Assembly (NCBI GenBank): GCA_026315105.1
Contig: CM048747.1
Location: 279,384,154-279,448,153, forward strand
Direction: 5' to 3'
DNA length: 64,000 bases
From: Locusta migratoria
Taxonomy: Eukaryota > Arthropoda > Insecta > Orthoptera > Acrididae
Shown here: in pieces, positions 1-11,334 of the stretch
Numbering within the stretch: the stretch's first letter is position 1
Layout: every line of letters begins with the position of its first letter
Program-made: the position numbers and the translations under genes
The notes under the pieces: model-generated
The model's database searches: none
Seen by the model: the letters and a program-made list of their open reading frames with translations, nothing else
What the model was told of the DNA's origin: nothing

Positions 1-1000
1 TTGCGTGGGGGCAAAGTATTTGTCCATCTTGGATTTGAATCAAGCCTACCACCCGATACGCTGGTGCCAAAATCGAAACTGGTCACATCTTTCACTACCG
101 ATTGGAATCTCTTCGAATACAATAGGGTGCCCTTTAGCCTAGCTATGTGTGAGACTGTATTGTCAAGACTCTTAGACTCCGTTCTTGGTGATCTAAAGTA
201 TAAAAGCATTTATAACTACCTTGATGATGTAATGATCTATAGCCGCACATTTGAGGAACACCTGGCTCATACCACTCAGGTTCTGGAACGGTTACGGAAT
301 GCAGGACTCACAGTCAAGCCATCAAAGGTGAAGCTTAGTCCGTGAGGAGATTTACGTTTTAGGGCACATTGTATCCACTATTGGAGTGCGTTTCAAGCAG
401 CAACACACGGTAGCTATCCAGAAGTTCCCTGTACCCAAAAGTAAGAAGGTCATTGCCCAGTTCGTAGGCATGGTAAACTTCTTCCATATTCCCCAGTTTG
501 CTTTGTTTGCGGCTCCTCTTAACCAGTTGCACCGAAAAGGTGAACCTTTCGTTTGGAGCATGTCACAGCAAGCACCTTTTGAGGCCTTGAAGAAGGCGTT
601 AGCCAGTTCTCCTGTGCTGGCTGTCCCAGACTTTGAGCGTCAATTCATTCTACAGACTTGCGTCTCCAGTGTCGGCATAGCTGCGGTTCTTCTTCGGGAA
701 GAAGGGGGGGGGGGGCAGAGGAGGCCTGTAGCCTATGCTTCATGATCGTTGACAGAGACTGAACGTAACTATTCTACATATGAGCTAGAAGCTTTAGCTG
801 TGTTGTTTGGCCTAGAAGGCTTTAAGTTTTATGTCGAGCACCGTCAGTTTATTCTGGAAAAGGACAACCAAGCTTTGTCATGGGTTTTGGCGAGGCCACG
901 TAAGACGGGGAGATTAGCAAGGTGGGCCGTATGAATTTCAGCGTTCCGTTTTCAGGAGAGACACATTCGTGGGTCAGATGACCAGATTGCTGACGCCCTG
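1..1000 (+). pseudogene. Ty3/Gypsy pol fragment: reverse transcriptase and RNase H (broken)
   Basis: The left part of a retrotransposon pol gene enters the window in mid-RT. The RT active-site box YLDD is at 217-228, followed by the usual thumb region, then the connection and RNase H region (about 560-1000). RNase H would degrade the RNA strand of the RT product. The reading frame is broken: a stop near 342 and a frame change before 386, a stop at about 744 just after the AYAS motif, and another at about 932. In the RNase H start the expected LQTD is read as LQTC, so the first catalytic aspartate is lost. A G-run at 707-715 suggests slippage. Membership of the Ty3/Gypsy order is clear; the clade is not. 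Confidence 0.9.
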
Positions 1001-1006
1001 AGTCAC

Positions 1007-2330
1007 ATGTTCCAACTGGAAGATGAACCGGAGGAACTGGCTCCCGAAGGGTGTCAGGACTTGCGGGTGTGCACCACACTAGGAGAGATTCCCGAGTTAT
1101 TTCACAAACATAGGGATGATCCCGACTTGGAGGTAATTAATAGAAGTTTGGCCGATGGTGAAGTAGTTCCAAGTTATCAGATAAGCAAAGGCGTGTTATG
1201 TTATACCACACGTTATCATGGCAAACCCAATTTCTGTCTGTCTCGGCACTTAGTACCTGCCGTATTTAAGTATTTTCATGAGTCTACGTACAGTGGGCAT
1301 TTGGGAGTTTTCAAAACAATCGCTAAGGTCAAGGAGAACCTGATGTGGCCCACGCTCAATCAGGATGTCCGTAAGATGGTAAGCCAGTGTCAGGAGTGCC
1401 TTAGGGCTAAGCCTAACCCTAATGCCTGAAGAGGTGAATTGAGTTCTGATCGTGCTGACCAACCTATGGAGTAGCTGTTCATTGATTATCTGGGCCCTCT
1501 CCCGAGGACGAGACAAGGTAATAAGTGTTTGTTGGTGGTTGTTCATGCATTTACTCGATTTGTGTGGCTTTTTCATAATAAGTGCAGCACCGCACATGTG
1601 ACCGTTGAATATCTGACACGAGTCTTTTCCATCTTCGGCGCGCCTAGGGTATTAGTTAGTGATAATGCGCCAGCCTTTCTGTCCAGAGAATTTGAAAGGT
1701 TCTGTTTTAGTAATGCCATTTGTCACATTACGACCACTCCTTACCATCCGCAACCCTCTTTCGCTGAATGAGTTAAGCGAAACCTCAAGTTGGCATTAAT
1801 TATTTTCCATTCCAAAAACCAAGTGGCGTGGATCAATCTATTAGAGTGGCTCACACCTCCCACCATGAAGCTTATCGCACTACTCCGACCAGGCTCATGT
1901 TTGCCTTCTCTGTTAACTCACTGCTGTTTAATCTATGGTCTACAGATGGCCTAAAGATGGCAGCCACACTATAAGGAAGAACTGGTTGGCGACTAAGAAC
2001 AATATTTTGCAGGCGCATAAAAAAGGAAGCTGCGCCATACAACCAGGGTAGGCGTCCCATCCCTCGGCGTGAGGGTTGTCAGCTTTATTTAAAAAAATTT
2101 GGAGCACAAAGTAAAGCTGTTGATAAGGCCACTGCCAAAATGCTGCCAAGGTTTGTCGGGCCGTATGAAGCAATAAGAGTCCTGACCCCAGTAACATTCG
2201 TAATACGCCAGCGTCCTGAGGGCAAATCTGTTAAAGCCCACATTAGCCAATTAAAACTGACCAAAGATGTAAGGAAATCTCTTGGGGACGAAACAGTGGT
2301 GTCCCCAGCGGTGTACTTCCTTAAGGGGGG
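1007..2330 (+). pseudogene. Ty3/Gypsy integrase remnant
   Basis: This continues the pol gene at 1-1000. About 1276-1420 encodes the HHCC zinc-binding domain (H-x3-H spacing at ESTYSGH, CxxC at QECLRA). The DDE core follows: first Asp near 1483 (DYLGPLP), second Asp near 1660 (SDNAPAF), and the Glu directly before an in-frame stop near 1770. Beyond 1800 the frame shifts repeatedly; about 2140-2270 gives a recognisable C-terminal domain (PRFVGPYEAIRV, then AHISQLKL). Integrase inserts the DNA copy into the host chromosome; this copy cannot. It ends just before a G-rich polypurine run and the probable LTR. Confidence 0.88.
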
Positions 2331-2367
2331 GGGGGGGGAGATTGTGCCGTGCGTGACACAGGGAATC

Positions 2368-2414
2368 AATTTCGATTTCCAGAGATTGCGTTTGTCTCGC
2401 TCTGGAAATCGAAA
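2368..2414. repeat. Hairpin in the LTR
   Basis: An inverted repeat of about 15 bp (TTTCGATTTCCAGAG and its complement) is separated by about 14 bases. It lies just inside the putative LTR; its function is unknown. Confidence 0.7.
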
Positions 2415-2654
2415 CACTATCGCTTGGTTGGTTTCCGCCGTCTGGCGGCAGAGCGGCAAGCGTCACGTGAGAGACGAGAGAGCAGAGAGTGCGGTGTTGA
2501 CAGCTAGAGATGGCGGAAATTGGCTTGGTCCACGCAGGCGCGGTGGTGCGTTGCCTTTTGCCGTCGTTATCATGTACGGACTTGAAGGGTCTCGTGACTA
2601 CCAACTGAGTATTATAGTGCAGTAACTATATTGCCGCGCGACACCATGTAAACC

Positions 2655-2725
2655 AACAACCGGGGTGGCGCTGGGGATAGCGTCACCAACTTCGGTGCTG
2701 GAGGTCGCCAGTTCAATCCTGCCCA
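2655..2725 (+). repeat. tRNA-like / SINE head
   Basis: A box-B-like block (AGTTCAATCC, 2711-2720) is preceded by a GTGG...GGGGATAGCG stretch that could be a degenerate box A. There is no clean cloverleaf, so a tRNA-derived SINE fragment is more likely than a tRNA gene. Confidence 0.35.
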
Positions 2726-2991
2726 CTGGCAAAAATTTATTTCATTGTAATTAACAATTCCAGAATATTCTACATCTTTCTTATGTTCACTAGTAAATTC
2801 TACTTGTTTCTTATGCTAACTATTCTTCTAATTTCTGGTACATTCTGTCTGTGTATAAATAGCAGAGCACTATGCCCGAGAGTCAGTCAGTGCTGCATGT
2901 ATGTTAAGTTCGTAATAAACGTGCTTTCGGACGCCAGAGTAGTCACTATTGTCGGCGTTGTTGTGTGATTGTTAGCCTGGCCAGACTTACA

Positions 2992-3401
2992 GTGTTGTCA
3001 GTTCTGCTGCAAGCAGGCAGCACACAACTGTTGCAGCGCGTGCACAGATTTCGCCCCACTACTATGTTCAGCCGGCCACAATCAAACTGGATGAGCGTCT
3101 ATGCTGCACAAACGCTCAGAAGCTTGACTTCAAGTGTGACAATGTTCCACAGACCAGTACTGAAAGTAGCTACACGCCACCGATACATTGTGTCAAACAT
3201 ATCCAGCAATGGGTCGATAAGTACATCCAGCTCCCTTCTGGCGCAAAATGAGATTTATTTGTCAGTAGCTATTCAACAGGGGTCACGTGAAAATGGCTGC
3301 GTGGTCCGAGGAGTGTTGCCACCGACTGCGCGGCGGCTCTCATCGGTAGTTCGGTTCGTCTGTCGGTCATAGGCGTGTATTCAGAATCGATGATTCGGAA
3401 A
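2992..3401. other. Unassigned stretch
   Basis: There is no recognisable gene. A 66-codon open stretch runs at about 3051-3251 on the plus strand (ending ...LPSGAK-stop) but has no identified domain and no convincing start. Confidence 0.4.
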
Positions 3402-3554
3402 TACCAGGGCAGGGCCGGCGCAAGGCACGTGCGAAACGTGCGGCCGCACGGGGCGGCACTTTCCAAAGGGCGGCAAATCTGCCGCGCCCTTTTTTTTTAT
3501 TTTTTATTTTTTTTTTTTTTTTTAGGACAAACTAAACATTCATGCTCAGGAAGG

Positions 3555-4001
3555 GATTCGAAACCAAACCTCGGAGGGAGCGGCTTCGGGAACTGTGGCA
3601 TGGCGCCTCGACTACCTGTCGGCCTCCCCTGTTGAGCAAGGGGAGGGAGGAGGACTAATTTCTTCCTCCACTGTGACAGGACCCCCGTATTTACGCTGCA
3701 GGAACGGAGAGGAGGAAGTAGTCTGGCGTACACGCCAGTATTCTTATGAGTGGAGTGCTGTCATAACATTTATGTCCAAGAGGGCATTCGAAACCAAACC
3801 TCGGAGGGAGTGGCTTCGGGAACTGTGGCACGGCGCCTCGACTATCTGCCGGCCGCCCCTGTTGTACAAGGGGAGAGAGGAAGACTAGTTTCTCCCTCGC
3901 CACTGTAGCAGCACCGTCGTATTTACGCCGGAGGAACAGAGAGGGGAAAGCAGCCTGGCGTACACGCCAGTAACCAGTATTCTTATGAGTGGAGTGCTGT
4001 C
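3555..4001 (+). repeat. Two-copy 230-bp tandem duplication
   Basis: The block starting TTCGAAACCAAACC recurs 230 bp later (3556 and 3786), with about 90% matching sequence through the GGCGTACACGCCAG and TATTCTTATGAGTGG segments. It lies inside the hAT element and is non-coding. Confidence 0.88.
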
Positions 4002-4456
4002 AGCCTGTTACGCGCAATGCGTTTACTCACAACAAATTTTGCAGAAGACGAAATCTAATTTGAAAATTCGAATGCAATGTTCGAAACTGCGATTGTGTGT
4101 TAAGCCTGAAGCAATTTCTAAGCCCTTCAATGGCAGTTTCCGAGTGTTTTATTCTTCCCGCATAGTGGAAAAAAAATAAGAAAAATTCTGAACATTACTA
4201 CAGTCAAACACGTCCAACACCTACAACGGCTAGAGGTATACCGAATGGGTAAATACGCTACGATTAATTACAAGAGATAAAGATATTGCTAGTAAGCCTG
4301 GTATATGTTGGGTTTCGACCATTTTTCAAAATTTTTGCTATCCGTTTCTTAGTGATAGTCGAACATATTGGTTTTTGAGCCATGCATGAACAACAATTGA
4401 ACTCTGACCGGCACTTTTGTTTGACAATACTACTCGCACACTATCACTTTCTCTCG

Positions 4457-4614
4457 TCACGGTCTGCACGGCCACTACGGTCGGGGGTTCGAATCCCCCC
4501 CTCGGGCATGGATATTTGTGCCGTCCTAGTTCGTAAGTAGTTCATAAGTAGTTTGTAAGTTTAGGGACTCATGACCCCGTAGTTAAGTCCCATAGACTAT
4601 ACAAACATTTATTT
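4457..4614 (+). mobile_element. tRNA-derived SINE, 5' truncated
   Basis: The box B region (GGTTCGAATCC type) is followed by the family body (GGGCATGGATATTTGTGCCGTCC, AGTTTGTAAGTTTAGGGACT). The box A half is missing. Near-identical flanks TATCACTTTCTC(TC)G (4442-4456 and 4615-4627) form the TSD. Confidence 0.85.
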
Positions 4615-4700
4615 TATCACTTTCTCGACATTTATTTACTGTATAGTATCTTCTGTTGAATACTTTATCTGTTCACAACCACTGAAAATGTTTATTTACG

Positions 4701-4850
4701 CCGCGGTGGAGTAGCCGAGCGGTCTAAAGCGCCTCGCCGTGGAGGTGTGTCTTGTCCTTAGGTTAGTTTACCTAGGTTTAAATAGTTTGTAAGCTACGGA
4801 CTGATGACCACGCAGTTTGGTCTGATAGATTTACAGACATTTGAACATTT
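4701..4850 (+). mobile_element. tRNA-derived SINE, internally deleted
   Basis: It starts CCGCGGTGGAGTAGCCGAGCG (box A head) and ends ...ACATTTGAACATTT. Most of the box B region is deleted between the head and the CCTTAGGTTAG body. An 11-bp TSD, GTTTATTTACG, is at 4690-4700 and 4851-4861. Confidence 0.88.
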
Positions 4851-4877
4851 GTTTATTTACGTTATTTGTATGTTCAT

Positions 4878-5080
4878 GCCGCGCGGGATTAGCCGAACGG
4901 TCTAAGGCGCTGCAGTTCATGGACTGTGCGCCTGGTCACGGCGGACGTTCGAGTCCTCCCTCGGTAATCGATATGTGAGTTTGTCCTTAGGATAATTTAG
5001 GTTGAGTAGTGTTTAAGCTTATGGACTGATGACCTTCGCAGTTAAGTCCCATAAGATTTCACACACATTTGAACATTTTC
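4878..5080 (+). mobile_element. tRNA-derived SINE, near full length
   Basis: Box A (TTAGCCGAACGG) and box B (ACGTTCGAGTCC) are both present, followed by the family tail. The TSD is GTATGTTCAT / GTATATTCAT (4868-4877 and 5081-5090, one mismatch). Confidence 0.85.
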
Positions 5081-5169
5081 GTATATTCATAAGGGTTATT
5101 AAAATGAGCTTGATTTCTTCAATCAGGTTTGACTCCATTTTTGAGCTGCTGCCCAGCGACTGTTTTGTA

Positions 5170-5332
5170 CAAATCTGTAGAGAATGTCACCAATCATTCG
5201 CAATTTTTGTTTTTATTTTCCAGATCTACATAGATTTCGGGCACAGTGTGAAAATCGTGTAAATCTTTAGGTAGATCTGAAAAGTAAAAACAAAAATTAT
5301 GATTGATTGCTGACATTTCCTACAGATTTGTT
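5170..5332. repeat. Imperfect palindrome, ~60-bp arms
   Basis: The arm CAAATCTGTAGAGAATGTCA pairs with TGACATTTCCTACAGATTTG, and the pairing continues inward through the AATTTTTGTTTTTA block to the AGATCTACATAGAT region. It may be a hairpin MITE inside the hAT element. Confidence 0.75.
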
Positions 5333-5465
5333 TCAATAAGATTCCACAGACGTTATAGAGGAAAAAAAGGAAAAAAAACGGGGAACTGGGAAGGGGCGGC
5401 GATTTTGCAGCTCGCACGGGGCGGCACTTGGGCTTGCGCCGGCCCTGTACCAGGGGATTATTACG

Positions 5466-6650
5466 GCCAGGGCGGTCAACAGTAAATCACATCTTCACTC
5501 TCCGGCAGCTCACTGAGAAACTGGGTGAATATGGTACAAAACTCCATATTTTATTTGTAGATTTCAAGAAGGCTATGACTGTATACATCACAAAAGTCTG
5601 TTTAGCTGTCAAAGGGAGTTTGGGATGGACGACGAACTCCTCAATCTGATAACGATCTATCTGATCGAAACACGTGCTAAGGTGAAGATGGGAAATCACG
5701 TTACTGAGGAATTTAAAATTGTGACAGGACTCAGGCAAGGAGATGCGTAGTCTCCTATCCTGTTCAATTTTGCCATCGAGAAGATAGTGTTCTTCCAAAA
5801 AAACGAAAGGGGTTGAAATCGAAGGAAGGAGACTGGCATACTTAGCCTATGCAGACGATATCTGATTACTACTAGATCTGAAGAGAAGTTGAAGCAGATG
5901 ATCAGAGCACTAAAGCAGACTGCCAGCAAATTTGGGCTAGTCATAAACAACGCTAAGAGAGAGTACCTCATTATGACATGTGGGCAGACTGTTGGACATC
6001 AACAGCCACTGGAGTGGGAGACCAGTCCTGTAAGAGAATGCGTGAATTTAAATACCTGGGGGTTCGTTTCACAGAGAACGCATAATGTGAAGCAGAGGTA
6101 AATGTCAGAATTCAAGCTGGAAACAGTTTGCCACAGCCTCACACAAATGCTTCGGTCCACATGTCTCTCTGCAGAGAGCACGAGATTAAATTTTACTGAG
6201 TCCTGATCCAGCCTGTTTTTCTGGATGTGTCTGACATCAGGACTTCAATGAGCTTCTAGTTTTTCAGAGAAAAGTTCGTCAGAAGATCTTCGGTCAGGTT
6301 TTGGAAGCAAACACTGGGGAATGGAGAATCAGGCTCAGCAAATAACTAGGGGAATTGTACTAACAGCACAGCATAGGAGGAACCATCAAAGTAAAGCTAA
6401 AGCAGTGGGGCGGTCATGTGGCTCGGATTGAAGGTGAATGGTGGCCTCAGAAGCACCTGGATTTCATGCCTACAGGAAGGAAAACCCCAGGGAGACGAAG
6501 AAAGTCTTGGAGGGTTGGCCATCGTGAAGATCTGAAGCAAGCATCAATCAGATGGCGCATTGCAGCAATGGATAGGAAACAATAGGGAAAGTAACTTGTA
6601 CAACGTGTGGTTAACTGTGCCTGATCACGTGGAAGAAGTAAAGAAGAAGA
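5466..6650 (+). pseudogene. LINE reverse transcriptase remnant (first family)
   Basis: Disjointed RT motifs occur in order on the plus strand: HILFVDFKKA (finger/palm), TGLRQGDA near 5727, and YADDI near 5848-5862 (catalytic aspartates present). A FKYLG-like block near 6045 and a C-terminal GHVARIEGEWW...GRKTPGRRRKSWR block at 6413-6512 follow. The frame is broken many times (stops within the RQGDA and YADD regions). The C-terminal GRP-type block is common in RTE- and Jockey-related non-LTR elements; I do not fix the clade. The 3' end, about 6650, is an AAGAAGAAGAGG purine run. Confidence 0.85.
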
Positions 6651-6860
6651 GGTGTGTATTCATCGGTGGGACGTCATTGTACCCTAGGATGAATGTTCCT
6701 AACACGTTCAGCTGTCAACTCAGTACAGATTCAAAATAGTGGGTGCACAACCAGGACTGGCGTTCCTCGATGATCATGAGAAATGAATAATTAAGACCAC
6801 AACCCATCGGTGTGCCGCTGAAGACAATTCTTGAGGTGGTTGTAATTTTTTGCATTATTG
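6651..6860. other. Unassigned stretch
   Basis: I see no gene, RNA or repeat structure between the LINE remnant and the tandem duplication. Confidence 0.4.
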
Positions 6861-7573
6861 TGTTTGGCGGTGGGCTCTCCTAGCTGCCTCATAGTCAATA
6901 TATACGCCTTAACATACCGCTTGGTGGGGTCTGAAAGTGACACAATTGAAATGTCGAAACCGGCTACTTTATTAGATAAATCTTTGAAGAGACAGCTGTT
7001 GAGGTTATTTCTGCAATAATTCGCAGTGTCCAGTCGAGCGCTTAACGTTAGACAACCAGGCCCGACTGTTCTTTTGGGTGACTTCATTCTGTCTTCTGTA
7101 CGAGTATTTTACAAGATAACGTAGCGGAACAGGACAATAACATATTCTGTTATTGTTGGTGTGTTATGAACACACCATTCTTATCGATATTTTGTTCTCA
7201 CTACGAATAAATTTAAAGAGCAATCTCCAATGACCATGATGTCGACTGGACGGGACATAATGACCTGCCTCGAAGAGGATGACATATTGACCCATAGTCA
7301 ACACGTTCTTGTGAAACATAGGTAACTCTTTACTCACTTGAAGTGATGAGTGCTATCGGCAAGGGGTTTCAAATTGATTCCATAATACTAAATTTGCTGG
7401 AGGCTTTTCAAACTGTGCCTCACAAGAGCCTTCTAATGAAATATTATGGAATATTGCCACTGTTGTGCGACTGGATTCGCAATTTCCTGTCAGTAATAAC
7501 ACAGTATGTAGTAATTGACGGAAAGTCATAGAGTAAAACAGAAGTTCATATCTGGCGTTCCAGATGTTCCAGA
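6861..7573. repeat. Tandem duplication copy 1 (713 bp)
   Basis: The whole segment from TGTTTGGCGGTGGG to ...GTTCCAGA recurs immediately downstream. The two copies differ at only a few positions (for example ATTGTTGG/ATCGTTGG, ACACACCA/ACACGCCA, GGCAAGG/GACAAGG and a 1-base indel near 7049). It includes the start of a LINE RT (7343-7531: EAFQTVPHKSLLMKYYG). Confidence 0.95.
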
Positions 7574-8278
7574 TGTTTGGCGGTGGGCTCTCCTAGCTGC
7601 CTCATAGTCAATATATACGCCTTAACATACCGCTTGGTGGGGTCTGAAAGTGACACAATTGAAATGTCGAAACCGGCTACTTTATTAGATAAATCTTTGA
7701 AGAGACAGCTGTTGAGGTTATTTCTGCAATAATTCGCAGTGTCCAGTCGAGCGCTTAACTGTTAGACAACCAGGCCCGACTGTTCTTTTGGGTGACTTCA
7801 TTCTGTCTTCTGTACGAGTATTTTACAAGATAACGTAGCGGAACAGGACAATAACATATTCTGTTATCGTTGGTGTGTTATGAACACGCCATTCTTATCG
7901 ATATTTTGTTCTCACTACGAATAAATTTAAAGAGCAATCTCCAATGACCATGATGTCGACTGGACGGGACATAATGACCTGCCTCGAAGAGGATGACATA
8001 TTGACCCATAGTCAACACGTTCTTGTGAAACATAGGTAACTCTTTACTCACTTGAAGTGATGAGTGCTATCGACAAGGGGTTTCAAATTGATTCCATAAT
8101 ACTAAATTTGCTGGAGGCTTTTCAAACTGTGCCTCACAAGAGCCTTCTAATGAAATATTATGGAATATTGCCACTGTTGTGCGACTGGATTCGCAATTTC
8201 CTGTCAGTAATAACACAGTATGTAGTAATTGACGGAAAGTCATAGAGTAAAACAGAAGTTCATATCTGGCGTTCCACA
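7574..8278. repeat. Tandem duplication copy 2
   Basis: This is the second copy of the unit at 6861. It runs without a break into the rest of the LINE (GTTCCACAGGG at 8271), whereas copy 1 stops at that point. The duplication breakpoint therefore lies inside the LINE. Confidence 0.95.
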
Positions 8279-8995
8279 GGGAAGTGTTATAAAGCCCCTG
8301 CTGTTCCTTATCTTTATGAAGGTTTTAGGGAGAAAATCTAAGCAGTTCTCTTAGACTGTTCACGAATGATGCTGTCTTTTACAGGTTAGTAAAGTCACCA
8401 GAAAAGCAAAAGCAACTAGAAAACGATTTAGATAAAATATCTGCATGGTCCAAAAATTGGCAGTTGACCTTAAATAATGAAAAGTGCGAAGTCATCCATA
8501 TGAGTGTTAAAAGACATCCGTTAAACTTCATTTACACGATAAATCAGTCAAATCTACTGGCCGTAAATTTAACTACATACGTAGGAATTGCAATTACGAA
8601 CAACCTTAATTGGAAAGAACACATAGATAAATCGTAGGGAAAGCGAACTAAAGGCCACACTTACGAGATACAACCGTTCTAGTTAAGAAACTGCCTACGC
8701 TACACTTGTGCGTCCAGTTTTGGAGTACTCCTGCACATCGTGGGGTCCACATCAGTTGGTACTGACGGATGTTATAGAGAAAGTTCAGAGAAGGACAACA
8801 CGTTTTTTATTATCGCAATACAGGGGAGACAGTATCACGGAAATGAGGCACGAGCTAGTTGGAAATCATTGAAAGAAAGGCGTTATTCGTTGCGGCGGGA
8901 TCTATTCGCGAAATTTCTTTCACCAATTTCCGAATGCGAACATATATTGTTAGCACCCGCCTACATAGGGAGACATGATCATCATAATATAAAAT
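8054..8995 (+). pseudogene. LINE with TGTAGA-type family RT, broken
   Basis: The RT palm begins with EAFQTVPHKSLL (finger) at 8100-8160. GVPQGSVIKPLLFLIF lies at 8268-8318, the active site reads FTNDAVFY (normally FADD) near 8353, and W-xNWQLTLNNEKCEVIHM follows near 8449-8502. C-terminal blocks occur in scattered frames up to 8995. The first catalytic Asp of the box is replaced by Asn and a frameshift follows near 8635, so it is inactive. This family recurs at 10.6, 17.1, 28.5, 30.6, 31.8, 32.0 and 32.9 kb. Confidence 0.88.
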
Positions 8996-9164
8996 TAATG
9001 TAATTGGAATGTATTGAGCAGTGCAAATTTATAGGTTTTATGTGAATGCTATGTGAACAGGTGAAAGAATATATTAATACTGCGTCAATAACCTGAATTG
9101 TTTAATTATATTTAAAAAATTTATTTAAAAGTTACGAATTGAACATTACGAAGAATTGAAAAAG
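8996..9164. other. AT-rich unassigned stretch
   Basis: Nothing recognisable was found. Confidence 0.4.
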
Positions 9165-9260
9165 AATGGGAGACAGCGGCAATCGAACCCAGGACCAAAA
9201 ACTGAAACAGCAATCTCTAATTTACTGAGCTAATTTTACCTATACCATTATGCCACCTAC
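9165..9260 (-). repeat. tRNA-like sequence / SINE head
   Basis: Read on the minus strand, a box A (TTAGCTCAGTAAATTAG) and box B (GGTTCGATTGCC) occur at roughly tRNA spacing, with an anticodon-arm-like segment between them. The flanks are not a clean acceptor stem, so this is a tRNA pseudogene or a SINE head. Confidence 0.5.
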
Positions 9261-10642
9261 GACAGGTTTTAATATAGTGGCAAAACTTATGCAGAATTTG
9301 GAGTATCATACTTAAATTTCTTTTTCTTTCTACCACTCTTAACTGCTACGCGCCCACACAATTTTTATGTTCGCAACATCTATGACAAAACACCTTTAGA
9401 AGTAAAATACACCATTTTGTATTTGTTCTACTGTTTTGTTTATTTTGTTAATTGATTTTGGCTTATTAGGCCATCATCAGACATTTACTGAAGTTCAGTC
9501 AAAGAACTTGTGTTGTCAGTAAAACAGAAGATATGTTATATACAGAAAAGTAAAGTAACTTCTTTGATGGAGCAGTTACAGTGTAAGTAAATATTTGAAT
9601 GAAATCTGTAAATTAGTGGTACTAAAAAAAAGGAAACATAAATATCATACATAGAGAAACAGAGCAAACATAAATTCTTACAACATGACTACAGTGAATA
9701 AAAATAAAATTAAACAAGAATCTGGTGTTTTAAGGGTTGTTCTAAACACAAGGTGATGCAAATATTAGAAACTTGACACACTATTATAGGTAAATAAACC
9801 AATAGACAAAAATATAGGGGTTGGATAGGATGGTATAGGAGGGTGTAGGTGGGGTGCATTGGTGAATTGAGAAGCTTAACAAATCAGAGGTATGCACTCA
9901 AACTGAAAAACAGCGAAGATAAACATATTCAATTGTAGTGTTCACAATTAAATAAAGAATTACTGCAATGACTGAGTACAGAATAATTTGGAATATTAGT
10001 ACTAACAAAGAAAGGTACAAAGCTGGTGTGATACCATTGGAGGCTAGACTGGCAATAACACAAAAAAGTAGATGAACAGTGGTTGTACAAAAGTTAAATT
10101 AGATATCCAACTTCATATCAGTAAAGTAAATGTTAGCAAAAGTACTGGGAACTATTACAAACACATGCTGACTCCAAAATAGAGTAAGGTAAAATGTGAA
10201 GCTCCAAGAAGCGGAGGAATAAAATGGAACAGGCCTGGATATTCTGTGGATTAGGGTGGGTTCAGAAGTGGCGATGTATTGAGGACTGTTTGATCATTTA
10301 ATATTTAATAAATTTTTCTTTTCTTGTACTACGTAATAAAAGTTTTTTGACTGTTTATTCAACATTTTACTGTCCCAAAGCCCTCCTTTTCTAGATGTGG
10401 CCTTGTTGGGGTACATGGGGTGGCGTTATTGGGTACCCCGTGTATCCCAAAAAGGCCATTTGCTACGTTTTTTAAAATTCATTTTAGAACATACTTCCAC
10501 TGCTTTGAATTGTGTGAATTTACTTTTCGTAGTAGCTAAAGGGCTATTCCTAAGGAATGTGAAATTTCAAGTTAATCGGCTGACTAGTTTGGTGGTGAAA
10601 AATTGTCAAACCTTAACGTGGCCTTATTTGGCGCACCTACCT
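9261..10642. other. AT-rich spacer with one hammerhead-like box
   Basis: There is no gene. On the minus strand at 9455-9480 is a CTGATGA-TGGCC-TAATAA-GCC block related to the one at 25449-25494; the following GAA is changed to AAA. A purine-rich G-stretch is near 9810-9870. The segment 10397-10640 precedes a LINE tail and is unassigned. Confidence 0.4.
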
Positions 10643-10960
10643 AGAGAAAGTTCAGAGAAGGACAACACGTTTTTATTATCGCGATACAGGGAAGATAGTG
10701 TCACGGAAATGATGCACTAGCTAGTTGGAAATCATTGAAAGAAAGGCGTTATTCGTTGCGGCGGGATCTATTCGCGAAATTTCTTTCACCAACTTCCAAA
10801 TGCGAACATATATTGTTAGCACCCGCCTACATAGGGAGACATGATCATCATAATAAAATATCTCCGCGCGTTATTAGCGAGTGGAACGGCAGAGAAATAG
10901 CATAAAAGCGGGTTTGATGAACCCCTGCCGTGCACTTAAATGTGTTTTGGAGGGTATTTG
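10643..10960 (+). mobile_element. LINE 3' end (TGTAGA-tail family)
   Basis: It is nearly identical to 8770-8990 (AGAGAAAGTTCAGAGAAGGACAACACG... to ...GGGAGACATGATCATCATAAT). It continues through ...GAGTGGAACGGCAGAG and the TGATGAACCC-CTGCC block typical of the 3' end. It is 5' truncated and non-coding. Confidence 0.85.
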
Positions 10961-11064
10961 TGTAGTCTAGTATTGCCTGTGGTCGAAATTCGACCATTTG
11001 TGTTTGCAATGTCATGCTGGACTGTGAGCGAGATGTTTGTTTATTTTTAAGGCCTCTAGTAGAT

Positions 11065-11334
11065 TTAGTTCTGGCCTTTGCTGGCTAAGTGGAGTACTTG
11101 GGACTGTGGTTGGCATCTGTGGCCCTCACTCAAAACATGTTCAGCAAAAGTGGAGTCATGAATTTGCAACCTCCAACTGTGTTGATGCTCTCTTAGCCTA
11201 GTTGCTATGTCCCTACCTGATTGGCCAATGTAAAACTTGTCACAATCTGGGCAAATAAGTTTGTATACCCCACTATTGGCTAATAGAGGAGGGTATAAGT
11301 TTCTGTTTTCGTTTCTTCTGCAAAATACGATCAA
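11065..11334 (-). pseudogene. Penelope-like element: GIY-YIG endonuclease remnant
   Basis: The 89-residue minus-strand frame contains GVYKLICPDCDKFYIGQSGRDIATRLREHQ. This is the GIY-YIG nuclease core (here GVY and YIG, Arg about 11 residues later), followed by H-x2-S and FAEHVLSEGH. This domain is fused to the RT in Penelope-like retroelements, where it nicks the target. The RT is not present upstream, so this is a 5'-truncated copy. It stops at 11065, close to the LINE tail. Confidence 0.85.

Larger units (their letters stand above)
2342..2991 (+). repeat. Probable 3' LTR of the Gypsy fragment
   Basis: A polypurine run (G-run about 2324-2338) directly precedes TGTGCC at 2342, the expected position for a 3' LTR start. 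A TATA box (TATAAATA) is near 2853 and an AATAAA signal near 2912, in the right order for U3-R-U5, and the segment can end at ...ACA about 2991. No second LTR is visible for comparison, so the right boundary is a guess. A tRNA-like insertion at about 2655-2725 lies within it. Confidence 0.45.
3402..5455. mobile_element. Non-autonomous hAT element with 8-bp TSD
   Basis: Perfect 15-bp terminal inverted repeats (CAGGGCCGGCGCAAG) lie at 3410-3424 and, reversed, at 5433-5447. They are flanked by the identical octamer TACCAGGG at 3402-3409 and 5448-5455. An 8-bp TSD with a CAGGG- terminus is the signature of the hAT superfamily. The subterminal blocks are also related (a GGGGCGGCACTT module in each). 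No transposase is encoded. The element contains a 230-bp direct duplication, three SINEs and a hairpin, so much of its ~2 kb is later cargo. Confidence 0.92.

Noticed and set aside
2342..2991. Firm LTR boundary
   Set aside because: Only one LTR copy is present and the right end has no matching partner, so it is reported with low confidence.
9421..9500. Active hammerhead at 9455-9480
   Set aside because: The GAA after stem II is changed to AAA, removing a core residue.
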